The notes: a model not told the origin generated them from the sequence alone. A stretch of DNA of 64,000 bases from Bacteroidetes bacterium HGW-Bacteroidetes-5 (GCA_002842515.1 PHDC01000001.1:930001-994000); one strand, 5' to 3'; numbered from the stretch's first letter, positions 41,534-50,811 are shown. Made by a program: numbers and translations.

Positions 41534-42793
41534 ATGAAAAAAACATTAACCTCACTTCTTGCTTTTATCCTATTCACTACGATGGGAATAGCACAGATTC
41601 GCCCTTATGACAAATCGGGACTCAACAAATTTGAGCCAAAAAAAGAGGAGTTAGTCTCATATGAGAAATTCAAACTAAAATTTGGAGGAAGTTTTACTCA
41701 GTCGTTTCAAACGCTGGATCACAGTAACACATCTACTGCTACAACAAATATTGTTGCTATTGTGCCCGGGTTCAATACAGCAAATGCGAATTTGTATCTT
41801 GATGCATACCTTGCAGACGGAGTTACATTGAATATGACACTTTATCTTTCTTCAAGACACCACAACGAGACCTGGGTTAAAGGGGGATATCTTCAATTTG
41901 ATAAAATTCCATTTTTAAATAGCGGGCTTATAGACAAAATTATGGAGTTCACAACCATCAAAGTGGGTCATATGGAGATCAACTATGGTGATGCTCATTT
42001 TCGCAGGTCTGACAATGGTAACTCTATTTACAATCCGTTTATTGAGAATTACATAATGGACGCCTTCACTACTGAAATAGGTGCCGAGTTCAACTTTGAG
42101 CACAAAGGATTTCTTGCTGTTGTGGGTGTTACAAACGGAAAGATTAAAGGAGATATCGCAAAAGGTGTTATTTACACCGGAGGAAGCGACGGTAAAAGTC
42201 ATCCTGCATTTATCGGTAAAATTGGATTTGACAAACAAATCAACGAAAAGGTTCGTCTAAGGGTTACAGGATCGGGATATTACACAGCCGGTTCAATTTC
42301 AAACACTCTTTATGGCGGCGACAGAGCGGGTTCACACTACTTTGGGGTAATGGATAACTCTTTAGCCACAACAGTTTTCACTTCGGGTAGGTTTAACCCG
42401 GGGTTTACAGATAAGATTGGATCCGTTATGGGTAATGCTTTTCTAAAAGTTGGCGGGTTTGAGTGGTTTACTACTCTTGAAGGGGCAAAAGGCCGCAGCA
42501 AAACCGAGACTATTGAGAGAAAGGCCAATCAATTTGCAACTGATATCGTTTACAGGTTTGGCAAAAGTGAAAACTTTTGGTTGGGTGGCCGTTACAACTC
42601 AGTATCATCGGTTCTTTCGGGTAACGATGTAGATATTAATAGAGTTGCTGTTAGCGGTGGATGGTTCCTTACAAAGAATATTATGACAAAACTTGAGTAT
42701 GTTTCTCAAAAATATAAAGGATTTCCTGCAAGTGACCTTCGCAACGGAGGAAAATTTAACGGTTTTGTGCTTGAAGCTGTAATTGGGTTCTAA
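41534..42793 (+). CDS. Outer-membrane porin-like beta-barrel protein
   Basis: The 419-residue product has a signal peptide (1-20, ending GIAQ) and an amphipathic beta-strand pattern from FKLKFGGSFTQSFQTLDH to the terminal FVLEAVIGF with its C-terminal aromatic. Phrases such as VKVGHMEINYGDAHFRRSDNG, shown here as EINYGDAHFRRSDNG, resemble phosphate-selective or related porins. No plug domain, so it is a passive channel and not a TonB receptor. It lies between two YceI genes, 27 bases after the first and followed by a terminator. Confidence 0.75.
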   Translation: MKKTLTSLLAFILFTTMGIAQIRPYDKSGLNKFEPKKEELVSYEKFKLKFGGSFTQSFQTLDHSNTSTATTNIVAIVPGFNTANANLYLDAYLADGVTLNMTLYLSSRHHNETWVKGGYLQFDKIPFLNSGLIDKIMEFTTIKVGHMEINYGDAHFRRSDNGNSIYNPFIENYIMDAFTTEIGAEFNFEHKGFLAVVGVTNGKIKGDIAKGVIYTGGSDGKSHPAFIGKIGFDKQINEKVRLRVTGSGYYTAGSISNTLYGGDRAGSHYFGVMDNSLATTVFTSGRFNPGFTDKIGSVMGNAFLKVGGFEWFTTLEGAKGRSKTETIERKANQFATDIVYRFGKSENFWLGGRYNSVSSVLSGNDVDINRVAVSGGWFLTKNIMTKLEYVSQKYKGFPASDLRNGGKFNGFVLEAVIGF

Positions 42794-42809
42794 ATTTGTA
42801 ATGATTAAT

Positions 42810-42841
42810 GCCGGTGGGAGCAATCTCACCGGCTAATTTTT
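42810..42841 (+). terminator. Intrinsic terminator after the porin-like gene
   Basis: A 10-bp GC-rich stem (42810-42819 with 42824-42833, one G-U pair) with a GCAA loop is followed by TAATTTTTTT. It ends the rrf2-yceI-porin unit and shows that the ATG at 42808 is not a real start for the next gene. Confidence 0.85.
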
Positions 42842-42846
42842 TTATT

Positions 42847-43473
42847 ATGCTAAAATCATTTCTACTTTTTGTTACAATCACTCTTGCAAGTAATCTGTTT
42901 TCTCAGATCCCAACCACTTTAGTGATAAAAAAAGAGAGTTCTCTTGTAATAAATGGGACGACAAATATTTCAAAATTCAAATTAACACTTGAGGGTAAAG
43001 ATTTTCCGGGACCGAGATTTATATTTAATACTAGTGTCGAAAAGAGTAAAATCACTCTATCCCAAAACAAAATTTCACTAAGTGTAGATAAGTTCCACTC
43101 TGGAAATATTCTTGCTCTTAATGGTTTTCTCAAATTAATAAAGGCAAAGGAGTTTCCTCTCTTAGATATTGAGCTTAAGGATATTAATATATTTGATAAC
43201 AATGCAGACAATCTTATATCTTCAGCTAACCCCGGCACAAATATCCGAGGTACTGCATCTGTGGTATTAACCTTAACCGGTCTATCCAAGAGTTACACAA
43301 TTCCTTTTAAAGCGACTAAAAATGGAGAGGAGCTCATTGGTGAGGGAGAGATTCGTCTAACTATTAGAGATTTTGGCCTAACCCCTCCGGTAGAGATGAT
43401 GGGACTCGTAAAAATTAGTGAGTGGATTGATATCTCAGTAAAGCTGAACTCCTCTGTAACAAATAATCGCTAA
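42847..43473 (+). CDS. YceI-family protein (second copy)
   Basis: I place the start at the ATG at 42847 (208 residues), where a signal peptide begins (MLKSFLLFVTITLASNLFSQ); an upstream in-frame ATG lies inside a terminator. The mature protein is YceI-like but divergent: SLVINGTTNISKFKLTLEG, FHSGNILALNGFLKLIKAKEFP, GTASVVLTLTGLSKSYTIPF and IRDFGLTPPVEMMGLVKISEW. It is probably expressed by readthrough from the porin operon, since I see no clear promoter in the short gap. Confidence 0.8.
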   Translation: MLKSFLLFVTITLASNLFSQIPTTLVIKKESSLVINGTTNISKFKLTLEGKDFPGPRFIFNTSVEKSKITLSQNKISLSVDKFHSGNILALNGFLKLIKAKEFPLLDIELKDINIFDNNADNLISSANPGTNIRGTASVVLTLTGLSKSYTIPFKATKNGEELIGEGEIRLTIRDFGLTPPVEMMGLVKISEWIDISVKLNSSVTNNR

Positions 43474-43484
43474 TACAGATATCT

Positions 43485-43952
43485 TTATATCTTGGTAGTA
43501 CCTCTTTTTTTGATCGCCAATATGACAAGATATAGGACAAACACCGAGAGGAGATTGAGTATCATTACCCAGAAAAATCCCTGCCCAAAGACAAATATTA
43601 TTGAGAAGAAGAGCAATATAGTGTTGTAATATAGCGCCTTAAACATTGATTGAGCCCTAATCTCAAATAATTTTTCAGATGATTCCTGAGAATTCTCCTC
43701 AAGATGATCTTTTGAAAAGACAACCAAAAACATACCTCCTAAGATCAAAAGAAGGGTAAGCTCATCTGTTACATTTGTTGTGAATACAGTAAAATATTTC
43801 TCCTCCAGAAATGAGGAGAATATAGCCAGCACCGGGAAATTTATTACAAGATTGAAAAAGGCAAACAGAGTCCCCAAAATAAGACCGGCAATAAATAACA
43901 TCCACCCGGCTACCTTAGCTTTGAATGGAAATGGCGCTAAATCTTTAATCAT
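43485..43952 (-). CDS. Integral membrane protein, function unknown
   Basis: From the ATG at 43952 the product is 155 residues with four hydrophobic helices (about 13-40, 62-80, 105-122, 124-147) and an acidic loop after the second (SKDHLEENSQESSEK). The frame is open further upstream, but those codons overlap the radical SAM gene and do not look like a protein start. I do not recognise the family. It follows the radical SAM gene by four bases, so the two are probably cotranscribed. Confidence 0.6.
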   Translation of the reverse strand: MIKDLAPFPFKAKVAGWMLFIAGLILGTLFAFFNLVINFPVLAIFSSFLEEKYFTVFTTNVTDELTLLLILGGMFLVVFSKDHLEENSQESSEKLFEIRAQSMFKALYYNTILLFFSIIFVFGQGFFWVMILNLLSVFVLYLVILAIKKRGTTKI

Positions 43953-43956
43953 AAGT

Positions 43957-45213
43957 CTATTTTTCTTTAAACATAAGAAATTTTGAGAAAAGAGCAATCT
44001 TTCTCCTCTCTCTTTTACCCAGTAAACTGAACAACTCATTTGCAACCGGTTCCCACTCAACTGAAACAGGTTTTGTCTTTTTGTATAGCTCTTCCATTGG
44101 CTCGCAAAGTTGCAAATGTGTAGATTTAACATTGGCACATTTTGAAAGCTCTCTTAAAGCTTCGGGGGAATCCATAATAGGACAAGGCATAAATGGGTTT
44201 GAAGAAAATGGTTTTTGTCTTCGGAAATGACGGTAAAAATTGGAGGAGAGAGCCTCTTTCAGCCGCATTGTATGAAGATTAGTATCTGAGTAGTGGAAGA
44301 ATGCACACGGTTCAAGATCTCCGTTTGAATTTATATGGGCATATTCATTACCTGCTGCTACACAACCAAATGCAAAATGGCCCATATTGGCAAAGTCTAT
44401 CAGAGTAAAATCCTCTCTCTTTTGATAACTCATTATCCTTTCATAGACAAGCCTCCTTTGTGAAGGAGATGCTATAAGTGAGAGATCTGCTCCCTTTCCC
44501 ATCGGCATATAATTGAACAGCCACCCAATCCAGGCTCCACTCTCTCTAAGGAAATCAAGAAATTTATCGCTGCTGATCTCTTCACAATTATTTGAATGAT
44601 AACAAATTGAGAAGCCGAATCCTATTTTTTTTGATTTCAATACCTCCATCACCTTGACAACTTTATCAAATGTACCCTCTCCCCTTCTGAAATCTGTTTT
44701 TTCCCTGAATCCTTCGATACTGATAAAAACATTGAGATTTCCTACTGAAGCCAGCTCGTTTGCAAAATTTTCATCTATCAGGATTCCGTTGGTAAACATT
44801 GCAAATGATAGAGAACTATGTTTTTTACAAAGATTAAGAATGTCATCTTTTCGCATTAGTGGCTCTCCGCCACTAAAAATAATATCATAAACACCCAGCT
44901 TCTTTGCGTCGGTTAATATCTCATCCAGTTTTTCGAAGCTCAAGTTTGCCGTTTTACTGTAATCTGCAGCCCAGCAACCTGTGCATTTAAGATTACAGGC
45001 GCTTGTAGGATCAATAAGAAGTATATAGGGGATTGAGAAGCCGTGTCTGAACTGAAGCCACTTACGCTTTAAGGCATATTTTACCCCGTTTATTGCAAAC
45101 AGATTAAAAAGATTGTTTGCTTTGAAAAAAACAGAACTTCTATAGACAAAATTTTTATGATGAGGATAAGGGGGGATTTTTTCTCTCCCCCCCGGAAAGT
45201 TCAGATATCTCAT
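43957..45213 (-). CDS. Radical SAM protein
   Basis: The 418-residue protein has the [4Fe-4S] motif at Cys73, Cys77 and Cys80 (DPTSACNLKCTGCW), the glycine-rich IIFSGGEPLMRKDD and FISIEGF strands of a radical SAM barrel. C-terminal cysteines (GCVAAGNEYAHINSNGDLEPC, core GDLEPCAFFHYSD, and MPCPIMDSPE) may form an extra SPASM-like auxiliary cluster site. Relatives modify peptides, lipids or cofactors. It starts 9 bases after a lipoprotein gene and precedes a four-helix membrane protein gene. The substrate is unknown; a lipid or small protein of this cluster are options. Confidence 0.85.
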   Translation of the reverse strand: MRYLNFPGGREKIPPYPHHKNFVYRSSVFFKANNLFNLFAINGVKYALKRKWLQFRHGFSIPYILLIDPTSACNLKCTGCWAADYSKTANLSFEKLDEILTDAKKLGVYDIIFSGGEPLMRKDDILNLCKKHSSLSFAMFTNGILIDENFANELASVGNLNVFISIEGFREKTDFRRGEGTFDKVVKVMEVLKSKKIGFGFSICYHSNNCEEISSDKFLDFLRESGAWIGWLFNYMPMGKGADLSLIASPSQRRLVYERIMSYQKREDFTLIDFANMGHFAFGCVAAGNEYAHINSNGDLEPCAFFHYSDTNLHTMRLKEALSSNFYRHFRRQKPFSSNPFMPCPIMDSPEALRELSKCANVKSTHLQLCEPMEELYKKTKPVSVEWEPVANELFSLLGKRERRKIALFSKFLMFKEK

Positions 45214-45222
45214 TAAAAAAAG

Positions 45223-45876
45223 TTAATCATTTTGGGCTGTAGTGTAGACAGGGAATTTTGCAAAAGTGCCGTCACCAAAGTTGAACTGAACACCAACCAA
45301 ACCATATTTATGGTTTGCCCAATAGGTAATTTTGCTAATTCCGGCTGCGCTTTTAACGCCTCCAACTATCTCCTCAACCTTCAACACCTTAATAAGGTAA
45401 AATCCATAACTATAGTCATCGCCAGTTGATTTTGTCATAACTTCCCTGTAGGCTCCGGTTTTACCAACCGGATACTTATCTCCCACATTAGAGTCATAAT
45501 TTACAATAATCCCTGCAGTAGGCCCGGAGAGTAACTCCAACCCCTTTGTTGTCTGTTTGAACTGCATATTCGTTGTACTTACAGTACTTCCGTTGACCGA
45601 TACCCCGGGAATATTGGTAAACAAGGTTGATAAGGCGCTGTTAGTAACTGTAGCCGATCCTGAATAGGTTGATACTCCGTCATTTGAAGTAGTAACCGTT
45701 GCGGTAAAATTGCTTACCCCCGAAATTGGGGAAGAGGATGTTGTAACGGTGACTCCAACTGCACCCATAGCAGATGGAGTTCCACCTAGCTTTCCGGTTG
45801 CCGCATCTATAAGATCGCAAGAGTGAACAGATGCAACAAGTAAGAGAATCGTGAGAAATGTGAGTAATTTTTTCAT
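45223..45876 (-). CDS. Putative lipoprotein, function unknown
   Basis: The 217-residue product has a lipoprotein signal with Cys20 in SVHSCDLIDA. The mature N-terminal half is rich in Thr, Ser and Gly (VTVTTSSSPISGVSNFTATVT), as in beta-sandwich surface proteins. The C-terminal half (SYGFYLIKVLKVEEIVGGVKSAAG; VGVQFNFGDGTFAKFPVYT) is more regular. I do not recognise a family. It is the first gene of the minus-strand group with the radical SAM enzyme. Confidence 0.65.
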   Translation of the reverse strand: MKKLLTFLTILLLVASVHSCDLIDAATGKLGGTPSAMGAVGVTVTTSSSPISGVSNFTATVTTSNDGVSTYSGSATVTNSALSTLFTNIPGVSVNGSTVSTTNMQFKQTTKGLELLSGPTAGIIVNYDSNVGDKYPVGKTGAYREVMTKSTGDDYSYGFYLIKVLKVEEIVGGVKSAAGISKITYWANHKYGLVGVQFNFGDGTFAKFPVYTTAQND

Positions 45877-45977
45877 AGTTTAATAAGAGGTTAATCTGTA
45901 AAAAGTCGTTACCAAATTTACAAAAAACTGAACATTTATTTGAGTTTTTCTCACAAATTTAAACCCATATAGTCAAA

Positions 45978-46697
45978 TTATACACTTTGGTAATCATTAA
46001 AGAAAATTACAAGCCCTACACCTGACACAATCAACTCAATCCAGGCTATTGTTATTACCGCAATTTCAAACCTGTACTCACGATTTATACCATAAAAAAG
46101 AGATATTAAAACGAAAGCAAAGAGAGCAAAGATAAAGCCCAGTATAAAACTCCAGCGAATTATCCTTTCGAGTCCGGTCGGTTTACTAAAAACTGGGGCA
46201 AGAAAGAGAAGTGATAGAATTAAAAGAGAAAAGCCGGCCTCCTCCATTACAATAAATAACCCGTGTGGATTATACTGAGAAAGTATTGATATCCCATCAC
46301 TTTCACCGGCAAGTAAAGCAGGCTGAATTACAGAGATCTGTACAAAGTATGTTAAAATAAGGATAAGAGAGGAGATTGTTGCAATATGAACACTTACAAG
46401 GCTAAAATGCTTCTTTCCTCCGGGAGTTACTTGATGGACCGCGATTATAAGTATAAGCGTACAAATTGACAACAGAATTGCCGGGTACATCCAGAGGTAA
46501 TCTCTCGGAAAACGGCTGGCTATATCTAGGTATGGATATGTAAAACCCTCAACTGTACATAACGGTCCGGACAGTGGTGGTGTCGAAACAGCCATTCCAA
46601 ATGTGATTATTGCCAGTAAAGTTGTAAGGATAGCCGCACTTAATCCAAACTTTGAGAGACTAGACACGGCTTTTGAATTAATTTCATTGTATACCAT
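45978..46697 (-). CDS. Integral membrane protein, function unknown
   Basis: The 239-residue protein has about six hydrophobic helices, with a short periplasmic or loop segment PLSGPLCTVEGFTYPYLDIA after the first and EYRFEIAVITIAWIELIVSG near the end. It has no motif I recognise. It precedes the lipoprotein gene by 101 bases on the same strand and is divergent from the outer-membrane receptor gene at 46886. Confidence 0.6.
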   Translation of the reverse strand: MVYNEINSKAVSSLSKFGLSAAILTTLLAIITFGMAVSTPPLSGPLCTVEGFTYPYLDIASRFPRDYLWMYPAILLSICTLILIIAVHQVTPGGKKHFSLVSVHIATISSLILILTYFVQISVIQPALLAGESDGISILSQYNPHGLFIVMEEAGFSLLILSLLFLAPVFSKPTGLERIIRWSFILGFIFALFAFVLISLFYGINREYRFEIAVITIAWIELIVSGVGLVIFFNDYQSV

Positions 46698-46768
46698 AAC
46701 TGTCAGTAGATTAATATTTATTTGTAGATTGATAGCCGATTAACTAATTAATAGATAAATTTCTAAAA

Positions 46769-46798
46769 CAAATATAATATTTATCCCTTTTATATTTG
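46769..46798. promoter_or_regulatory. Divergent -7 boxes between the membrane protein and receptor genes
   Basis: TATATTTG occurs on the minus strand at 46769-46776, facing the six-helix membrane protein gene, and on the plus strand at 46791-46798, 87 bases before the receptor ATG. The -33 elements are unclear. Confidence 0.35.
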
Positions 46799-46885
46799 TT
46801 AGAAAATAACTTTTGGCATATCTATTGTAGAGAATCTGCTCATAACTAACCACTAGAGTGCTCTTTATCTTAACTACTCCCAAAA

Positions 46886-49339
46886 ATGAAAAAAATCTAT
46901 CTGCTGCTTACACTTTGCGTGTGTATGTCTGCGTACATTGTTGCTCCCGCTCAAAAAAAGATAGTCTCTAAGGCTATTGTCACCGGGGTTATTGTCGACT
47001 CTTTAACCGGTAAAAGTATCGAATATGCTACTGTAGCGATATTTAATGACTCTTTAAAACCAATAAACGCCGTTGCTGCCGGAGCAGACGGCAAGTTCTA
47101 CCTGGAGGCTCCGGTCCCGGGCAGATATATATTATCTGCATCTATGATAGGTTATACAAATTCAAAAACTGTGATCAACTTAGATGCTCAAGATAAGAAG
47201 CTGGATATGGGCAAAATTTCAATTGCAGAGGGTTTGCAGTTGGCAGAGATTACTATCGTGGGAGTTGTGCCACTAATCAAAAGCGAGCCCGACAAACTGA
47301 CATATAATTTGGACTCCGACCCTCAGACATCTACCAGTACAATAGTGGATATACTTAGAAAAGTGCCGATGATTAGTGTAGATGGAGAAGATAATGTAAG
47401 GCTTAACGGAGAGACCAATTTCAAAGTTCTGGTAAACGGAAGATCTTCCGGAATGCTCTCAAGGAGTTTTAAAGAGGCAATCAAAGCGATGCCTGCAAGT
47501 TCTGTTAAATCTATAGAGGTGATTACAAACCCTCCCGCGAAATATGATGCAGAGGGGATTGGAGGTATAATTAATTTAATTACAAACCGGAAGAGCATCG
47601 AGGGGTATAACGGCAGTATTAATATGGGTGCAAATAACCTTGGGGGCTATAATGTTGGAGGGTACATCTCTGCGCAAATAGGTAAACTGGCAATCAGTAC
47701 AAATATTTTTACCGGAAAACAGGTAACAAATAAAAACAGAACGAGGCTGGATTCAGAGAACTTCCTGAGCGAAGAGTTCAGAAACTCTCAAACTGAGGGG
47801 GTTTATAATGCAGATAATACATTTACAAAAGGATCGTTAGATGCCAGTTATGAGATAGACTCCCTAAACCTCATTACAATCTCCGGTAGTGGGTTTGTAG
47901 GGTCAAGCGAAAACGAGTCCTCTTCACTATTTAGTGCATATAATGCTTTAGGGACAGCGACCCGCAAGTACACAAACAACTCTCTATCCAGGCACGGATA
48001 TGGCTCTATGACCGGAACTATCTCATATCAAAAGACTTATAAGAAACCAGACCAAAACCTTACCGTAAGCTACACTTTGGATTATAATCCAATGAAAATA
48101 GAGGTGACTAACTCAATAGTTCCGGAAATTAACTACATAGGATTTGATCAACATTCTATAAATGACGCATTTGGGAAAGAGCACACATTCCAGATTGACT
48201 ACTATGACCCTCTCACAAAAAAACATCAAATAGAGACAGGGGCAAAATATATCCTGAGACAAAATACTTCTGATACAAAAATTGAGAGATTGAGTACAAA
48301 CGGAGTGTGGCAGGACGATCCGACAAGGGTAAACGACCTGGATTACGACCAGCATATTGGAAGTTTTTACGGTGGGTATGCTTTTAAACATAAAACTATG
48401 ACTGCCAAGGCAGGGTTTCGCATAGAGTACACCTATAACGACGGACTCTCAAAAAGTTATCTGGAGAATATCCCTTTTTCAAACGAACAGTTTGATATAA
48501 TACCATATTTGAACTTAAACTATATGCTCAACAAAGGGAATATGGTATCTGCAGCATATACCCAAAGGTTAAGCCGCCCGGGAATCTGGCACCTGAATCC
48601 ATATGTTAACGATTCAGACCCGATGAACATCTCTTACGGTAATCCCAACCTTGAGTCTGTCAAGAGAAACACAATCACTTTAGGTTACCGGAAAGCATCT
48701 CAAAACTGGAATCTTTCGGTTAACTTGACAAATAGTTTCACGCGCAACAATATTGAACAGATACGACGCGTGAATGAACAGGGTATAAGTATTGCCACAT
48801 ATGAGAATATCGGAAAAAACAGTAATGCAAGAATGGATATTAACTTCTCTTTCCGCTCCGGGCAGAGATTAAGCATCAACATTAACGGAGCAGTTGCCTA
48901 TACTAAGGTGAGCTCCCAAGATCTTAACCTTGAGAATGACGGGTTCAATTTTAACGGAGGAGCTTCTTGTAATACATCTCTTTGGAAAGGGGGTATGTTA
49001 AACTTAAACGCATATCTTTATGGAGGAGATATCTCACTGCAGTCAAAAATGCCTGTAATGCTATTCACTTCAATGGGATTAAGTCAGCGGTTTCTTAAAG
49101 ATAAATTATCCCTGAGTCTAAGTGTACAGGAGCCTTTTAATGAAAAGAAGGTTATCAAATATAACTCGTACGACAACACCTACAGCCTGCGCGCCCGCAA
49201 CGAAATCTTTATGAGATCTGTTAACTTAGGTCTATTCTGGAGATTCGGCAACTTCAACCCTATTATTAAGAAGGCCAGAAGATCTGTGGTAGACGATAAA
49301 ATGTCTGCAGATAGCCCTGCTGCATCAAAAACACCTTAG
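46886..49339 (+). CDS. Outer-membrane beta-barrel (TonB-dependent receptor-like) protein
   Basis: The 817-residue protein has a signal peptide (about 1-22, ending APAQ) and a CarboxypepD_reg-like domain (about 28-110; IVTGVIVDSLTGKSIEYATVAI). A plug follows with TIVDILRKVPMISVDGEDNV and ITNPPAKYDAEGIGGIINLIT (core NPPAKYDAEGIGGI), then a C-terminal barrel like the protein at 29242-31617. It belongs to the same OMP_b-brl_3-like group and has no SusD partner. Its last codons overlap the convergent ATPase gene by four bases. Confidence 0.85.
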   Translation: MKKIYLLLTLCVCMSAYIVAPAQKKIVSKAIVTGVIVDSLTGKSIEYATVAIFNDSLKPINAVAAGADGKFYLEAPVPGRYILSASMIGYTNSKTVINLDAQDKKLDMGKISIAEGLQLAEITIVGVVPLIKSEPDKLTYNLDSDPQTSTSTIVDILRKVPMISVDGEDNVRLNGETNFKVLVNGRSSGMLSRSFKEAIKAMPASSVKSIEVITNPPAKYDAEGIGGIINLITNRKSIEGYNGSINMGANNLGGYNVGGYISAQIGKLAISTNIFTGKQVTNKNRTRLDSENFLSEEFRNSQTEGVYNADNTFTKGSLDASYEIDSLNLITISGSGFVGSSENESSSLFSAYNALGTATRKYTNNSLSRHGYGSMTGTISYQKTYKKPDQNLTVSYTLDYNPMKIEVTNSIVPEINYIGFDQHSINDAFGKEHTFQIDYYDPLTKKHQIETGAKYILRQNTSDTKIERLSTNGVWQDDPTRVNDLDYDQHIGSFYGGYAFKHKTMTAKAGFRIEYTYNDGLSKSYLENIPFSNEQFDIIPYLNLNYMLNKGNMVSAAYTQRLSRPGIWHLNPYVNDSDPMNISYGNPNLESVKRNTITLGYRKASQNWNLSVNLTNSFTRNNIEQIRRVNEQGISIATYENIGKNSNARMDINFSFRSGQRLSININGAVAYTKVSSQDLNLENDGFNFNGGASCNTSLWKGGMLNLNAYLYGGDISLQSKMPVMLFTSMGLSQRFLKDKLSLSLSVQEPFNEKKVIKYNSYDNTYSLRARNEIFMRSVNLGLFWRFGNFNPIIKKARRSVVDDKMSADSPAASKTP

Positions 49340-50565
49340 TTGTATCCAACCAACCCTCCTTCTTGAAAAAATATATGAGCAGGTATTATTCTAATTGTCA
49401 TACCGTCTTTCTCAACTGTATCACTTTGGTTGAGGGTAATGATACTCCCCTCTTTTATGCCGAGATTCTGCATTGCTGCGAGTAACCCGTCATACTCTCT
49501 TTTAAAATTCTCATCATCTATGGTGAGGCATACTTGTATGGCTTCTTTTACATCATTTTTTTTCATCGTGATGAAATCACATTCACCCAGGTCTTTGTAA
49601 TAGAAGATATGCTTATATTTCCGGCGTAAATGCAAAAACACAAGGTTTTCTAAACGTCTTCCCATATTGTCGCTTGTGGATACAGAGTTTTCCGTATAGA
49701 TTCCCAAATCCATCACATATACTTTTTTTGGATTACGTGCCTGTACCTTTAATGAGTGGCTGAAAACAGGGACAAATTCCAGTAGATAAGCATCTTTAAG
49801 GAATGAAAAATATTCCAGAAAAGTAGTGGGAGATTTTACATCAAACATTCCGACTAACTTGCTTGCAGATACGAGATTTCCTATATTGGTTATAAGATAA
49901 GATGTTAATTGCCTCAATGTGACTACATCACGTATTGAATGTCTGACAGCAATATCCCGCATTAAGATATCGTCCACTAATGTATTCAGAACAACAGATG
50001 TTCCCGTTTTAAGGTATTCGGGGATTCCACCCTCTTTAAGATAATTCGTTACAGCGTCCTCTCCGTTATTCAGCTTTTTAAACTGTACAAACTCCGAGTA
50101 AGAGAATGGGAATAGTTCCATTGGCAGATGCCTGCCTGTTAAATGTGTTCCCAATTCTATACTAAGCATAGATGCGTTAGAACCGGTTATGAATACCTTA
50201 TATCCTTCGCGCAAAAGTTGATTGACAAACGTTTCCCATCCTTTGATAGCCTGTATTTCATCAAAGAAAAGTACATTTACTTCCCGATTCTCTATCTCCC
50301 GGTGGAGGCGCACGAGATCTCCGGTTTCAAAAACAGATAGGCGTATATCATCAAAGTTAAGGTATATGGCATCCTGATAATCCCGGCGAAGCAGTTGTAA
50401 AAGCAAGGTGCTTTTTCCGCAACGGCGTATTCCGGTTATTATCGTAGCAAACGAATCTGCAATGGGTATTTCTGAGAGTGCATCACGAATGAACCCCGAA
50501 TCCTGCTTCAAAAAGGTTTCCCGTTGTGCTTCTATAACAAAAGCTATCTCTTCTTGCCTTATCAT
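49336..50565 (-). CDS. AAA-family ATPase with DUF4143-like C-terminal domain
   Basis: The 409-residue protein has Walker A GIRRCGKST (residues 45-53) and Walker B VLFFDEIQAI (about 98-107). A sensor region ITGSNASMLSIELGTHLTGRH and a C-terminal half with FLKDAYLLEFVPVFSHS and FYYKDLGECDFI follow, the usual DUF4143 nuclease-like fold of this AAA_14 group. These solitary ATPases are common in Bacteroidota and often mobile between strains; their role is unclear. It is flanked by an inverted-repeat promoter region and lies near tRNA-Phe. Confidence 0.88.
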   Translation of the reverse strand: MIRQEEIAFVIEAQRETFLKQDSGFIRDALSEIPIADSFATIITGIRRCGKSTLLLQLLRRDYQDAIYLNFDDIRLSVFETGDLVRLHREIENREVNVLFFDEIQAIKGWETFVNQLLREGYKVFITGSNASMLSIELGTHLTGRHLPMELFPFSYSEFVQFKKLNNGEDAVTNYLKEGGIPEYLKTGTSVVLNTLVDDILMRDIAVRHSIRDVVTLRQLTSYLITNIGNLVSASKLVGMFDVKSPTTFLEYFSFLKDAYLLEFVPVFSHSLKVQARNPKKVYVMDLGIYTENSVSTSDNMGRRLENLVFLHLRRKYKHIFYYKDLGECDFITMKKNDVKEAIQVCLTIDDENFKREYDGLLAAMQNLGIKEGSIITLNQSDTVEKDGMTIRIIPAHIFFQEGGLVGYN

Positions 50566-50598
50566 CTTATTAACAGTAATATGAATAATCTTTCACCA

Positions 50599-50632
50599 CA
50601 AAGATAACAAATCTTTCGTTATAATGAAAGAT
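50599..50632 (-). promoter_or_regulatory. Promoter with palindromic operator of the AAA ATPase gene
   Basis: On the minus strand TATCTTTG (50599-50606) fits TAnnTTTG. Immediately upstream, 50611-50632 is a 22-base palindrome with one mismatched pair (ATCTTTC and GAAAGAT arms around TTATAA) covering the -33 area. Further GAAAG copies are nearby. Confidence 0.45.
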
Positions 50633-50677
50633 ATCTTTTGTTTCAAATGAAAGAAAATGTGTTTATAGATCAGAAAT

Positions 50678-50716
50678 AAAAAAAATCCCTGAAAAAAATA
50701 ATTTTCAGGGATTTTT
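50678..50716 (-). terminator. Terminator downstream of tRNA-Phe
   Basis: AAAATCCCTGAAAA and its complement TTTTCAGGGATTTT form a long stem around a short A/T loop, with runs of T on both sides. It lies about 23 bases past the tRNA 3' end in the direction of tRNA transcription. Confidence 0.8.
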
Positions 50717-50738
50717 GAATATTAAACCCTTTAAAAAG

Positions 50739-50811
50739 TGGTGCCACCAGGAATCGAACCGGGGACACAAGGATTTTCAGTCCTTTGCTCTACCAACTGA
50801 GCTATGGCACC
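50739..50811 (-). tRNA. tRNA-Phe (GAA)
   Basis: The 73-base minus-strand sequence folds as a cloverleaf: acceptor GGTGCCA/TGGCACC, D-arm GCTCAGTTGGTAGAGC, anticodon loop CTGAAAA (anticodon GAA at 50776-50778), and T-arm with GGTTCGATTCC. The 3' CCA is not encoded. Confidence 0.97.

Noticed and set aside
42808..42846. Upstream start for the second YceI gene
   Set aside because: The ATG is inside the terminator stem; the signal peptide begins at 42847.
43953..44138. Long start for the four-helix membrane protein
   Set aside because: The extra 62 codons overlap the radical SAM gene and have no protein-like character; the ATG at 43952 fits the gene end spacing.
49336..50811. Integration of a mobile element at tRNA-Phe
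   Set aside because: No integrase gene and no direct repeat of the tRNA 3' end is seen around the ATPase gene.
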